A stretch of 64,000 nt of DNA. It comes from an uncultured Lachnospiraceae bacterium. Its GTDB lineage: Bacteria; Bacillota; Clostridia; Lachnospirales; Lachnospiraceae. The translations under genes were made by a program, and so were the position numbers. Positions within the stretch are counted from its first letter, which is position 1. The number at the start of each line of letters is the position of its first letter. The notes under the pieces were generated by a model that did not search any database, had not been told where the DNA came from, and saw only the letters and a program-made list of their open reading frames with translations. Below, in pieces: positions 10,301-21,400 of the stretch. Location: NCBI GenBank assembly GCA_951800685.1, contig CATOJY010000001.1:246255-310254 (forward strand). Reading direction: 5' to 3'.

Positions 10301-11362
10301 ATTTTTCTGCCCTGTGCTAAATACATCCATCTCTTTAAGCTCAGGCTCTTTTGTTACTTTCCGAAATAATTGGATGCTCCGTATCTCCTCTTCCGTCCCT
10401 GTGCTGGTCTTGTTATACCTCGCCTTGGTAATGAAAGGTGCAAGCCTCTCCATGGCATACCTATTTGGTATAGAGTCAAAATGCTCCATATCTGTGAAAA
10501 TAACGAAAGCCTTATTGTCCTCCCATGCAATAGGTATGGCGACGCAGTGTGACTTGTCCGGGTTGCCCTCACTCAGATTATAGACATTCAAGCCTGTCGT
10601 CTCGGTATCTATAGATAGCAGGAGCTTATCGCCAGTACCATCGATAAACTGCACGGCTTTGGCAAGCGGGGCTATAATCAGCGACTCAAAATCCTCAACC
10701 GTCGTAATGGCTTTATAATCCTTCTTGCGGACGCCGTCTTCTTCAAACCAGCTCATATCAAGCACATCGCAAAGTGTCTGGTATGTGACTGTCTTCAACG
10801 TTGAGACAATGACATGCTCTGCGGACTCGCGCGCAATCTGCACCATCTCAATATCGCCAAGCTTGACAGACATATCGCTTCCCTGCATATCAATTTTCAC
10901 ATCTTTGTAATTTATTGAGAAACTTTGGAATTCATTATTTTTCTTTTCATAGGCAAAAGTTAAATTCCTATCCGAGGCTGAAAATGTACTGAGCTTATCG
11001 ATGCCCACATTTCTCTCGCTATGTCCCAGTATATTATTTGCTGAAAAGCTATACATCGTTGCGAACCGTACTACATCTAAAAACCTTTCTATCTCGGAGA
11101 TAGTCAATGCATTGCTGGCAGTCACCACCCCGGTCGTACGCATACGTTTCATATGACATCGCAAATAACGTGCATCTGCATACTTCTCAAAAGCCCCCCT
11201 GCTTTTAAGCACAATATCCTGCGGGGTCTCACCCATAACATGTCTGTAAGAGTCGGATTTCGTAAACCTGTTAAAAATTGTATAGGTCACATACGACTTC
11301 GTCTCATTCATAAGGACGAAGTATAATTGCGACCCTATCGAGAATGTTCCTGATAATTTCAC
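7349..11362 (-). CDS. family A DNA polymerase with 3'-5' exonuclease domain, large flanking extensions
   Basis: About 1337 residues versus ~600-930 for usual family A enzymes. Exonuclease motifs: LSIDTETTGLN (Exo I, near residue 255), GHNVTFD (Exo II, near 385) and the YGCADADFTRL region (Exo III), so proofreading residues look intact. Polymerase motifs: A = LLDFDMAQVEYRIMASLA (near 760), B = RKQTKSVGFGVPYG (near 810), C = MLIHDELLCSV (near 985). About 240 residues precede the exonuclease and about 350 follow motif C, the latter with an Asp-rich run (DDDDDDGS). No 5'-nuclease domain is apparent. GTG at 11374 overlaps the preceding TGA, but GTG at 11362 sits at better distance from GGGGGG. Probably the element's own replicative or repair polymerase. 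Confidence 0.93.
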   Translation of the reverse strand: MKLSGTFSIGSQLYFVLMNETKSYVTYTIFNRFTKSDSYRHVMGETPQDIVLKSRGAFEKYADARYLRCHMKRMRTTGVVTASNALTISEIERFLDVVRFATMYSFSANNILGHSERNVGIDKLSTFSASDRNLTFAYEKKNNEFQSFSINYKDVKIDMQGSDMSVKLGDIEMVQIARESAEHVIVSTLKTVTYQTLCDVLDMSWFEEDGVRKKDYKAITTVEDFESLIIAPLAKAVQFIDGTGDKLLLSIDTETTGLNVYNLSEGNPDKSHCVAIPIAWEDNKAFVIFTDMEHFDSIPNRYAMERLAPFITKARYNKTSTGTEEEIRSIQLFRKVTKEPELKEMDVFSTGQKNSDAEATEALEKDRVVSFRRSAINLVGHNVTFDGRVFFDYDVRPWFDDDTQQMAFVLSPKLIRGSKKLKMLTRKLLKCETPELEDILGKGNEDKYRYLTEKLVAEIYGCADADFTRLVFKALRDIMSDELYSQYRKQDVPMLNILYEAEYNGMNSDQKALFEMAQHSQQNLEILRNFMYDYVGRVVATRNEQRKLKAKLDSGILTKSEYSEQVQNISLEGMDCRFEFEIKASSIRDVIYGILGYKVFGYTEGDSNGNNKVPKTDKFVMKKLASCKIPQDARDSGHEWKLQHDVLASGVDYAEYEDAKEKHSKRLSDMVLVNADEFNSCRYPLAIVLSKYAVLNKEYTSYFKPILDTNMEGKIFKNFSLARIETRRIMNPGQTMKGTLKALIKPYSDDYYLLDFDMAQVEYRIMASLAEHTEIIHKMMDPEKDYHIETAAIVWRIPPYKVDKKLRKQTKSVGFGVPYGLSVMSLAETLFGAANDDTIFETQKLLLKWEASNKPIMDFLEGQRDKALLEWKLPDNLREFMDAYKREVVKDVKGKIISNEYVLDAHGNKVPAKVGRIANRYGFYRTFDLENMDNRKESSIRRKAGNYPIQSYAAELFRKILIRFYEICEEYGIQDKIKWHMLIHDELLCSVHKSVHPFLIYKLVMKACMIRIKGHTNYFVGINVGNTWGEVKDDAREAPVYFVKRMIDRYDRGEFKETWIDDAWEYVKPYRAKYIEDRIGEVLRRIIPDLDTCIIDANTILEKMDNYTVRSYVGDCYKENRKIAPLPSGATKEDEEYRSNEVFISKLESWLLDVYGTGRKIRGQDGSVYTVERGAADVEDAAEEIDYTELFDDEHNADNSYWSFDATGDDDDDDGSLNASYDGDEALDALRLDLECKGAKTVADVIVKEEEYDNLMLTPNQIIIRVEDSRLVELYKKALIKYVTAENAGKSILFKTSIRSLRWIHVKDDVDLHEIDSIITKCKQHKKEGGNNGVRIR

Positions 11363-11370
11363 TGAATAAA

Positions 11371-12165
11371 TCACCCCCCGGATAATTTTTTAGCATATTC
11401 ATACATCCTGTAACTCTGCGGGGATAGCACTGTATCGCCATGCTCCCCCTTAAGCAGGATTTCTTCGGTTACAGGTATATTCGATGACAGTATGATAGTG
11501 CTTAAAGTTTTGCTCCTGTAAACAGATTGCGTACGCGGCATCTCTATGCTGATTGCGCGTGCTACGTAATTTTGCACGTCTTGCAGGAACTGCGTCACCT
11601 GGCCATAAAAATCCGTGAGGACAGAGTATGTCGTCTCACGGATTGATAATGTCTTCAGCTCTTCGCTGTGTTGTTTAATGATGCTTGTAATAAACAAATC
11701 CAGGTATGGGTCCAGTCCCATGAATTTATTAAAATTTATATTGCCGACCTTATCGAAATTGTAATTAAGCAATGCTTCTGAAACAGTATCATAATCTGGC
11801 ATACTGCGTATGCTGCTCTGCCTGCACATGGTGAGTTCTGATAAAATGAAGTCCAATGCTCTGCTAAAGTCAATTGTGACCGTGAACGATTTTGAGTATT
11901 CACCTATCCCGAGCAGTTCTATTTCAGCGTAACTATCAGATTTCAAATTGCCAACTTGTATCATGCATTTTGGCCTCTTCAGCAGGCTGCGGACCCGATC
12001 CCTGTAGGCCAGGAACTCCGCAACATCGCTTTCTATTGCATCCAATGGCTCCAATGAGTGCCCTATCTTATATTTCCTTGAAAAAATCTGCCCGCCAATA
12101 CGGTTGCAGTCCTGTTTTACAGCCTCATTTTTAAATAAATCTATTTGCAAACTTGTCCACCTCAC
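11371..12165 (-). CDS. hypothetical protein
   Basis: 264 residues, ending in a 4-nt overlap with the polymerase gene's possible first GTG. The listed start is GTG at 12165; a TTG at 12150 is better placed after GAGGTGG, so the first five residues are uncertain. Mixed alpha/beta sequence without membrane segment, cysteine cluster or P-loop; the segment VTIDFSRALDFILSELTMCR is followed by a long helical stretch. Sits directly upstream of PolA and is probably co-translated; function not recognised. Confidence 0.7.
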   Translation of the reverse strand: MRWTSLQIDLFKNEAVKQDCNRIGGQIFSRKYKIGHSLEPLDAIESDVAEFLAYRDRVRSLLKRPKCMIQVGNLKSDSYAEIELLGIGEYSKSFTVTIDFSRALDFILSELTMCRQSSIRSMPDYDTVSEALLNYNFDKVGNINFNKFMGLDPYLDLFITSIIKQHSEELKTLSIRETTYSVLTDFYGQVTQFLQDVQNYVARAISIEMPRTQSVYRSKTLSTIILSSNIPVTEEILLKGEHGDTVLSPQSYRMYEYAKKLSGG

Positions 12166-12397
12166 TCATAGCAGGTTCTTCACGGTACACATCAACTGAT
12201 ACTGCGTCGTATCTAAACTTCACGTATCGTTGCCGCCGCAAATCATAAAAACAATCCTTAATGAACACAACCTTGAATGCCTCTAAAATGTCGGCGTCCA
12301 AAGTTGTGCATACCACAAATTTAGAATTGTCACAGAATGTAAAAACAATAAAGCAGATCTCCTGCTTTAGAGCTGTTATTGCTTCTTCCACACACAT
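12131..12397 (-). CDS. small hypothetical protein
   Basis: 88 residues. The ATG shares its A with the TAA stop of the 1008-aa gene (TAATG), a classical coupling arrangement, and the 3' end overlaps the next gene by 35 nt. The sequence alternates short hydrophobic strands (ICFIVFTFCDNSKFVVCTT) with charged turns, consistent with a small beta-rich domain. No recognised family. Confidence 0.65.
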   Translation of the reverse strand: MCVEEAITALKQEICFIVFTFCDNSKFVVCTTLDADILEAFKVVFIKDCFYDLRRQRYVKFRYDAVSVDVYREEPAMSEVDKFANRFI

Positions 12398-15300
12398 TAT
12401 TTTAGTATCCCTTTCAAATGGTCATAATCAATTTTCCCTATAGGCGTCAAAGAAAATTTGTTTCCTTTCACGCGAACCCAGAAACCTGAATTATGGACAT
12501 AGTTCAGGCTATCGGCTGTGTCCACGGAATACCTCTTATTGAATAGCATAAGGTATCCATCCTTATCGCACACAGCTGTGTGCAGCATCGCGCTAATCTT
12601 TCCAGTGAGGCTGTTTCCGAATCTTTTAATGAAATCCTTAGTTTCACGTAAAGAGCGTGCAGCTTCCTCGAGTACCCCACACTCCGCGTCAGTACCTGCA
12701 TTAAAGGCTGCGTGCTCAAGCCCTGGCCTTATCTGTATGCTTATTTGCTCATCGAGTATACGGAAGTACTCAAAAATATCTGGGTATCTGTTTATGAACT
12801 TATTGACAGTATCCACAATCACGGTATTCCCATGCTTCCCTGCATTTGCATAGAAAGCGTCATTCTCTACGACACTGTATGTATCTATCTCCCATAGGAA
12901 TGGAATATCGTTAATAGACATAATAGGTTTATTCAACTTGTACAGGTTAGAGAATGCTGTAGAACGCACTAATGCCCCAAATGCCCCGTCATTCATAAAT
13001 TTGCGGTATTCATTCATGCTGTGGAGTTTTTTATCCAATTCTGCATCTGTAAGAAACTCTCTCTTTGCATTACAAATGGTAACTAGTGCATTCAGCAAAT
13101 TCAGCCACAGCTTCTCATAAACCGAAACTGAGATAAACAAATCCCTTAATTTCTCCCAGTCGTTCCTTGCCGGGTGGGCAAGCAATGCATCTGCACAGAA
13201 AGAAATTGCAAACTCCCGGTACTTAATCTCCCGGAGTGCAGACTTTTCTTTCTCCTCAGTGTCGCACCCTTCCAATAAATACGAGAACTGGTCGGCTATG
13301 CTCCTGCCCCGTATGGCATAAAGATGGTTCCTCTTAACCGGATGCCCTTCTTTCTCCATTAACGCTTCTAGCAAGTGCACGTAACATCTGCTTAACTTCA
13401 TCCTTACACGCTCTTTATTCTCTGTGAGATTCTTGTAAGAGTCAAAGTTATAAATTGCTAGCATAAAATAAAAATGAAGCCCACGCAGGGTTCCCAAACT
13501 CTGCTGCTCAAACGTCCCTGTGTTTATGATTGAAGCTTCTACCCAATTAAGGCAGTTCCGGTACTTACCTATAAAATCTTTCCTTGCTTCCGCGCTGTCC
13601 AGGCCTACGCTAAATGGGTCAGTGTAACTGACATAATCCTCAGCCCCAGGATAAAACGGGAATTTATAAATCCTGTATGCATCACCGTGGGACTTCTGTA
13701 TTGAATCTGACCGCTGTTTAAATGCGTCCATTTCCTCCTGCCTGTCGAGGAGAGTCACTGACCGCTTACCAGCAGCCTTATCCCCAATAACACCTATCAT
13801 AAAATAGGACATTTCAGGCTTATACTTCTCGTACAGCACAAAAGCCTGCTGGTCGAAAGCCGCACATTTCTTTCGACGCTCCACATTATCGATTGCCGTT
13901 TTAATATCCCCAAGTGTGCAGGAATTTCTTAGGAAGTTCTGTATAGTCGCGGCTTCACCTGAAAGCTGTAAGGATATCGAATCAAACAAAGCATCATTAT
14001 TCCACATCCCGTTTACAACCTGTTTGGATCGTTCAGCATCCCTGTCCACGTCTTGCACTAGCTGGGCTACTGTACTTCCAAGCTTTAAATACTCATCCAA
14101 TGAATAAAAGCGTCTGGGAAGTTTTATATTCCTAAAGATCTCTGTCGGAATGCTAAACAGCGATATATCCCTTGAATTAAGGTATCTGATGAAATTCGCC
14201 AGCGCAACATAGCCCTTGTAAAGAATCTCAAACCGTTCACCGTTCCTCATCTTCGAACGCACGCTCACATCCTTGGAGTCGAACAGGCGCATCCCATCCT
14301 TAATGGTACCCTCTCTGTTCAGGTGTATATTCTCATTAACCTGTAATACTTTCTTATAAAGTTTAGAGACCTCAGACACCGCAATTGGGTTGTCCACAAG
14401 CATCTCCATTACCTTTGCAATATTATCCCTGCTGTTCTTTTTGTTATTGACATGGCTTGCGCCGACTATTACAGGATCCCATCTGTTCACTATACTATAA
14501 AGGGATGCCTTGGTCCCCAGGCTGCGGAAGATGGCCTCGCGCACCTCATTGGCTTTTTTATTGACATAATGCGTATAAATATCGGAGTAAGCCTCTGTAT
14601 TGTTTTTATGGACATAAAGTAGCTGAGAGGCAAGGGCAATATCACTTACAACAGACGGGAAATCAATATTAATCTTTTCTTTCCTATTCTCCATAGCGAC
14701 CAGTTCCATCTGGGTAGATCCCCTATCGCTCCCAATAATCTGGTCCTGATTTCTCTCGTTTGCCCTGTTTGTGTAAAATGTCCTGTTCTTGCTAAAGAAC
14801 TCCAGCGCCTTAATCAGCCACCCTACCGGATTATCATGGTTAGAGGAAAACACGTAGTCGCTGCTATACCTGTTAATCTGCTTATCCTTCAGATCGTTGA
14901 AGATTGCATTCAATTTGGCGGGGGTAGGGTTGACGTCCCCTGTGAATGCCACGTAATTGTTTTTTATGGCTTTCAGCACTTTCTCCTTTGCATAAGGTGA
15001 ATCCGCAAACAAAGACAGGCAGCGCTCATTACTGTAATCACGGAGTACACGCATTACCGCCTTATACAGTTCCTCTTCTGATATACACAAAGAGCTGCGA
15101 GTATTGCCGTACCTGCCATACTCGTAAATATTACACTGCCTCCTGCCCTGGCTGATGACTGGCTGTGTAGCCACGCATTCAATCACGGTCCGCACAATAT
15201 CAACATTCCCCTTGGTCTGCTTCTGTTTCTCTTCAACATAGTATCTCAGCGTAGAAGTACTAATCTTTAATGCCTCTCCCTCTAACGCTGCGCCAGCTTT

Positions 15301-15423
15301 ATCACCTATAATGATTGCGAGAACAAATTGCACTTTCCCTATAGGCAATGTGTCTTTTCTTAACTCACTTAGTAGCATAGCAACCTCCAGTCTGCTAATT
15401 GTCTTTCCGCTCGAAAGGGGCAT
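12397..15423 (-). CDS. large hypothetical protein (1008 aa)
   Basis: 1008 residues, mostly helical, cytoplasmic in appearance. The N-terminal segment VQFVLAIIIGDKAGAAL and a central segment MSYFMIGVIGDKAAGKRS (about residue 530) look alike and may reflect an internal duplication; the second resembles a Walker A loop but has Arg where Ser/Thr is expected. Basic composition and position immediately after the RNA polymerase gene suggest a nucleic-acid or polymerase-associated role, but nothing identifies it. A hairpin covering its ribosome binding site is listed separately. Confidence 0.75.
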   Translation of the reverse strand: MPLSSGKTISRLEVAMLLSELRKDTLPIGKVQFVLAIIIGDKAGAALEGEALKISTSTLRYYVEEKQKQTKGNVDIVRTVIECVATQPVISQGRRQCNIYEYGRYGNTRSSLCISEEELYKAVMRVLRDYSNERCLSLFADSPYAKEKVLKAIKNNYVAFTGDVNPTPAKLNAIFNDLKDKQINRYSSDYVFSSNHDNPVGWLIKALEFFSKNRTFYTNRANERNQDQIIGSDRGSTQMELVAMENRKEKINIDFPSVVSDIALASQLLYVHKNNTEAYSDIYTHYVNKKANEVREAIFRSLGTKASLYSIVNRWDPVIVGASHVNNKKNSRDNIAKVMEMLVDNPIAVSEVSKLYKKVLQVNENIHLNREGTIKDGMRLFDSKDVSVRSKMRNGERFEILYKGYVALANFIRYLNSRDISLFSIPTEIFRNIKLPRRFYSLDEYLKLGSTVAQLVQDVDRDAERSKQVVNGMWNNDALFDSISLQLSGEAATIQNFLRNSCTLGDIKTAIDNVERRKKCAAFDQQAFVLYEKYKPEMSYFMIGVIGDKAAGKRSVTLLDRQEEMDAFKQRSDSIQKSHGDAYRIYKFPFYPGAEDYVSYTDPFSVGLDSAEARKDFIGKYRNCLNWVEASIINTGTFEQQSLGTLRGLHFYFMLAIYNFDSYKNLTENKERVRMKLSRCYVHLLEALMEKEGHPVKRNHLYAIRGRSIADQFSYLLEGCDTEEKEKSALREIKYREFAISFCADALLAHPARNDWEKLRDLFISVSVYEKLWLNLLNALVTICNAKREFLTDAELDKKLHSMNEYRKFMNDGAFGALVRSTAFSNLYKLNKPIMSINDIPFLWEIDTYSVVENDAFYANAGKHGNTVIVDTVNKFINRYPDIFEYFRILDEQISIQIRPGLEHAAFNAGTDAECGVLEEAARSLRETKDFIKRFGNSLTGKISAMLHTAVCDKDGYLMLFNKRYSVDTADSLNYVHNSGFWVRVKGNKFSLTPIGKIDYDHLKGILK

Positions 15424-15445
15424 TCATTACGATTGCCCCTTTTCG
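15412..15445 (-). promoter_or_regulatory. hairpin covering RBS and start codon of the 1008-aa gene
   Basis: On the minus strand CGAAAAGGGGCA and TGCCCCTTTCG pair through 11 bp (one bulge) around an 11-nt loop. The Shine-Dalgarno AAAAGGGG is inside the stem and the ATG lies at the stem/loop edge. No U-tract follows, so it looks like a translational control hairpin, not a terminator, placed just after the RNA polymerase stop codon. Confidence 0.5.
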
Positions 15446-15451
15446 CCATTA

Positions 15452-18400
15452 TTAAAAGAATGAAAGATCTTCAAGCTGTACATCATCCTCATCATGCGGC
15501 GCATCCGCGGAGTCTGAATCTGTAAAGAGACTGTCGATCAGATCCACACCCCCGAATGTATCCACATCCTCCACAACACCCATATCATCAATAGTATCCT
15601 TAGCTGCATCCACGGCATCCGCTGTGTCCAGGCAGGGCTCCTGCGTATCGCTGTCAAGATTGTCAGCCGCGCCCGGCTCCTCATCGGTGGCGCTAGTACC
15701 AAAGGCATTACTGTCATCCAGCATTGTATCAAGCCCAGTAAAGTCTAATTCCCCTAAATCCAGACTTGTGTCCTCAAGCCCATGCACCACTTCGATAGCC
15801 TCACTCTCCTGGTTGAAATCCTCATCGGAATCAAAGAAAGGATTATCCTCAAACGCCCGGTTCACAATGACTGGCTGTTTTAGTGTTTTCTTCTCATCCA
15901 GAATCAAATTATTCCCAACAAAGGAACTGCCAATTAACGACGTTGTGGATGAGCTGTATACGCTATTCGCAAATACGGCGGCCTGCTCTGCCACATTCTC
16001 AAATGTAAGCATTGCCATAGGACCGCTGAAATGTGTGACGACCTCATACTTATCAGAAGTCGCCATATAATACTGCGTACTTGCTAAATCCTCCGGCAGG
16101 TAATTGCGCATAAGCTCAGAGAACTCGTAAGTCTTCCCGACCTCTAAATTCGTGTTGCCTTTGTCAACGATAGTAACCAGCAAATTCTGGCACCTCGCCA
16201 AGATCTCAAAGTGCCGGGCATTAATATCAATCCCATTGCTGCGGAATGTATCGAAGTATGCCATCATCCACACAATCTGCTTTTTCCGCAAAACTTCCTC
16301 ATCCGAATACCCCTGGCACCTTACTATTGAATTTGGCATTACATAGCCATCTGTGATAGACTCCCCATGCTTTACGTATTGGCCGTCTTTCACTATGATT
16401 GTTGTGCTGTCTAACTTCTGTTGCAGCTTACATGCGGCATTTCCATAAAGCCCGCTATCAATTGGGCACCCTGCATTCTCTGTGCGGCATTTAGCGCACA
16501 TCGTACAGTCCTGCTTCTCCGGAATAACAAAGCCAATATCCTTAGAGTCAAGCTTGATCAGCTTTACGTACCCATTATGCGGGGCTACCGTGGCAGTCTC
16601 TGAATTAGAACCACCAGGCTTTGAGCCACTCAGCAGATGCGAAAGTATTTCTACGCCACCGGCAATGCTGGTTCCTGCAGCGCCACCTGTATGGAACAGT
16701 GACATGGTAAGCTGTGCACTTGGCTCCCCAAGTGACTGCGCCGCTTCAATGCCAACATTTGAACCTACTTTGGGGATTGTCCCATCTGTGTACCTTCGCC
16801 CATAACAATGTGCGCACACACCCCCTACCGAGTGGCAGTCTAATAAGAGCCTTGCCGGAATCCTCTCGAGCCTGTTCTCCTCCACATAATCAAGGGTCTT
16901 GCGGGTAATGCACGTTATCGTTTTCCCTGATTGGTCATTACAGTCAGCTACCTCTTCGAGGTATGGCAAACCAGGGAGTCCATCCAATTCCGTGGCAGAT
17001 GCTTCCCTGCCTAGCAACAGACTTTCAACTACCGGGTTAAGACTGTAATACAGCTCATACACGCCATCATTGGTTTGCACACGTTTTAATTTTTCTGCCA
17101 CAATAATCCCAAGGCACTCATTCGTAATCTTTCTCCCTTTCAGGTAGTTTTTTAACGCCCGTAAGCTGTCCTCGTCATCCTCGCTTACCTTCGCGCCTTT
17201 CATGCTATCAATGGAAATATCAACATAATGCCGTTCTTTATCCGGTCCTGCTAGCACTAATGTGGAGAACCCTTTTTGCCTTAAATACTGAAGCACATTG
17301 TCAGTAATCTCGCCGTCCGGGGTAATCTCACTGAATTCTTTAAAGGTTTCCCTGTCAGAGAAATCCAGTCTCTTCCCGCCCAAATGCCGCTCTATAAATG
17401 CATCTGACGGCCTCAGCCTTACAACATTCTTAAAATCTCCCCATTGTACGTCGTACCACCAATTCTTCTTCCCGCAGTCGTCCTCTACAACATCAATACC
17501 ATCCAGCATATAAACAGCCGTCCTGGTTGCATGCCCGGCATTCTGCGTTTCATTCTGCGTGGATGCGACGCCGGTACGTGCAGAGAAAGATGTAATATAA
17601 GTGTCAAAGGAACTTATTCCCTCTGCATAATTTCCGGTGACTGGCATTTCCATGTTCTCAGATTTTGTCTTCTGAAGGATTCCTATGGCGCCGGTAGTCT
17701 GCATAATCTGCCCTATATTCCCGCGTGCCCCAGAGTCATAGATAATGAACAAATTATTATTCCTATCCATAGAAGCAGGGAGTGCGCTTTTTATCTTTCC
17801 AAGGGTTCCCTTATACAGATTCTGTATTCCCTTCTTCCTATCCTCCTCATGCACTATCCCCAACTGGTAGGCATTTTCCAACTGCTCTTTTTTCCTGTCC
17901 GCATCCGCAAGCAAGGAATGTTTCAAATCGTTACAACTGGCAGCATTAATATCCCCGGCAAGCGCTTCTTCCAGATTGGAATTTAACTCTTTGCTTAGCC
18001 TAAAGTATTCGCTCTCGCTGAGAATGCCCTTATCTCTTTCTTCAGCGAGGAGGTCTTTTTTACGCTGCCCCCTCTGTTGTAACTCATCTGGGATAATGCT
18101 GACGTTAATATCGTCTAATGAGAGAGTCACAGAATTAAGGTCGCTCGCGTGGAAGCCAAACTTTGTAATAGCCTGGTATATGTCTATACAATCCTCCGGG
18201 CGCTCGGTTACGAACTTTTCACATATCTTACTCAGCTTGCAGTATACAACATCCTTGCGTGTTCCTCCCTTGCCGGCAATGATGCCGTCATATTCCAAGT
18301 CGCATAAGTTATGCGTATCCCTGAATGCTGCATTGCACGGGATAGGGAGATGCAGGACGTTGCTAAATGGCCTGTCGGTGAACCCGCCTGGGATTAAGCT

Positions 18401-21400
18401 ATTAAATAAGATTCTGCCGGCAGTTGCATAATAATAATTGCCGTTCTGGCTGATAACAACGAGCGTGTAGTATTCAGCAATCCCCAGGTCTATATCGCTT
18501 GCCAGCGACTCTGTATCCGAGTAATACCTTATATCGCCAAGCACCTCAGGCGTCTCATAAACATCTGACACATTATTCTTTAGCATTGTCGCGCAATACA
18601 ACCCAAGCGCAATATCCTGTGCCGGCATTAATACAAGGGAACTATCCTTTGGGTTCCTGAACACGGACGCCGGTGACATCTTCTCCAGCGCTTCTTTTTT
18701 CGCAGTCGCAGAAAGGATTGCTTTTACCCAAACAGTATCGCCATCGAAATCAGCGTTGTATCCGCCACACACAAGCGGATGAATCTGTATGGCTTTAGTG
18801 TCGACAGCTTTGACGCGGTATGCCTTTATGCTAAATTGGTGCAGGGATGGCTGCCTGCCAAGCTCGACAACGCCTTCCTCTTCAACATACTGAATGACCA
18901 ATTTCCTTACCAGGTCATATGCTTCCCTTGCTTTCAAATTCTCTTTCGTTTCACTGTATGGGTCTATTGCTTTACTTGCAAACTTTGAATCCCACACCTC
19001 CATAAACTTCTGTGGCTGCCTTCCGCCTACAGCATTGAATAAAGCGCGCCACACATTCTTCGAAATAAACTTCCCATGTTTCTGCATACTGAATGCTTCA
19101 CACAAATATCCAATTAAAGGCTGTTTATATAACTTGACCAGCATGGACAGCGGGATACCTACCTCAGTAGGCTTCATATCAGGAAGCCCTGTTGGAATAA
19201 TAACAGACCGTCCAGAACAGAACATCTTCTTGCTTAATGTGTTTTCCCTGATTTTCCCATGGTGCTTTGAATTACTCTCGTCCCCGCTCCCGGTGAACCA
19301 GCGTATCAGGTTTGTCCTGTCCTTGTCTGAAGAAATATTGCGTTTTGCAAGTTTCTCGAAACCAAGGAACTGCTCTATATCCTGTAAAAGCGCCAGTGTA
19401 TTCGCTTCTGTAACACCCTGCGTGATACTGCGCACGTCCGCTAAAATCTGTTTATACGACTTGTCAAAATCAGACGTCCTGCTCTGTGCCCCGCCTTTCA
19501 TCAAAGGCCTAAATGTCTGTGGCATAACAGGCAGAGCGCTGATTACATAATCTGATGGGACAATGCCGGCATCAATATTATTTTTTAAACTGTTATAAGA
19601 CTTTAGCATACGAAGCAGTTCTTTATTGCTTGCCTGTTCTTCCGGTGTTATACTGCTCTTCTTCTTCGCTATCTCCGCCTCATACACAGAGACTGTTGAA
19701 TTAAAGTCATAGTTCTTAAAAACATAAATAACCGCCTCGTTCCCTGTTATAACATCCAATGGCATATCGGGGATGCCAGGCTTATAAATAGTCGGATACC
19801 CACAGGCGCTTATCGTCTTTCCTACAAACGTTTCTCCCCGAAGGAGTGAATAGAATAAGCCGCTTTGTGCAATCGTAGGTGCGGAAATTTTATGGCTTCC
19901 ATCACTGGCGCAGGTAACGACACGCACTGCTATTAACCGGTTCAGGATGCCCTTATTAAACCAAAATGGAGACACGATTTCTGTATGCAAATCAATATAA
20001 CTCCATTTTTCTTTCCCATCCATCTTGTCCCTGGGGGTCGCATCACTGCCGAATATCGCAGGATTGTGTAAGTCGTTCTCGTCATTAACAGAGTACACAT
20101 TAAGCGAGCGTATCTTAGTATCGCTGAGCGGCCTCAATGTGTAAAGGCCGTCCCTTAAATCAACATCAATGCCTAAACACCTTGTGAAGGTCTGCATGAC
20201 TAAATCGTTCTTGTTCTCCCCTATAACATCTACGTCCAGCTCACCGTTACATAGCCTCTCTTCCAGCTCAAGCTTCTTATCTATATCATCCGACTCTGTG
20301 CTGTACGTAGTCTGCAATACGCCTGTTGCCCCGATTCCCTGCAAACACCAGGACTCCATCTCACCGAACGACTGCCCGCCCTCATTTTTCTGCCCTTTCA
20401 AAGGCTGCTGGAAAATAGGGTCGATTGGCTCTTCAAGTGAAATGGCATTAACCTTCTTCTTCACCATATGGACCAGCTTAAACATATAATGCACGCCGAC
20501 ATTCACGGGCCGCTTAAAAAATTCTCCCGTCCTGCCATCGCAAAGCATCATTGGCTTAACACCTTGCCTGTCCGTCTGCTCCCGCACATAATCAATACTG
20601 CCTTTATAGTATGGAGCGATATTTACATACTCATTCTGCCGGTTCATGGCAAGCGCTAACGCACAATCCAGTAGCTGCGTAATATTCATACGTGAAGGTA
20701 TTCCAAGCGGATTGAGGATTACATCCAGCGTAAGACCGGTTTCCGGGTCATAAGGCATTTCTTCTTCAGGTATAATTTTACTTACCACACCCTTATTACC
20801 ACACCTTCCGGACATCTTGTCACCGCACTCAATATCACTCCTGGCGGCGATAATGATTTCTGCATAAACCTTATTGTCCTTCGTCTTTATATCTGACGAT
20901 ATAACCTGCCCACAGGAGTATTCATCCAGGAACTTATACTGGACCGTTACCTTGTCGCTGGAACTTACGATGACGCAGGCATAGGCGTCACCCGGGTTCA
21001 ACATTGCACCTACTGCGGCCAGACCCCTGTAATCCAGTTTATATTTCTTAAAATCGTGTTCCCTCGGCAGTCCAAAAGATTCAGTCTTATCTGAACGCTG
21101 TCTTAGCTCAACGGTCTTAGACACCATGGTGATTGAAGTCAATGTCTCGTCGTATACCAGCTTTGAGGAAATGCAGATAGCATCATCTATGGTAGACGTT
21201 TCGTATGTCTTATACCCAACTACGAGATTGACGCCTGGGCCGTATGACTGCTCTGCGCTGCCCTTATCCATCTCCAGACCGCCATAGTCCCCAACTGTAT
21301 TCACTTTCCTGTCCGCTAAAGGGTAGAAAGAAATATCAGAAGCAATTATAGCATCCCCACGGTACACTCCGTCTTTTGCAGGATGTATCCTAAAGGAGAA

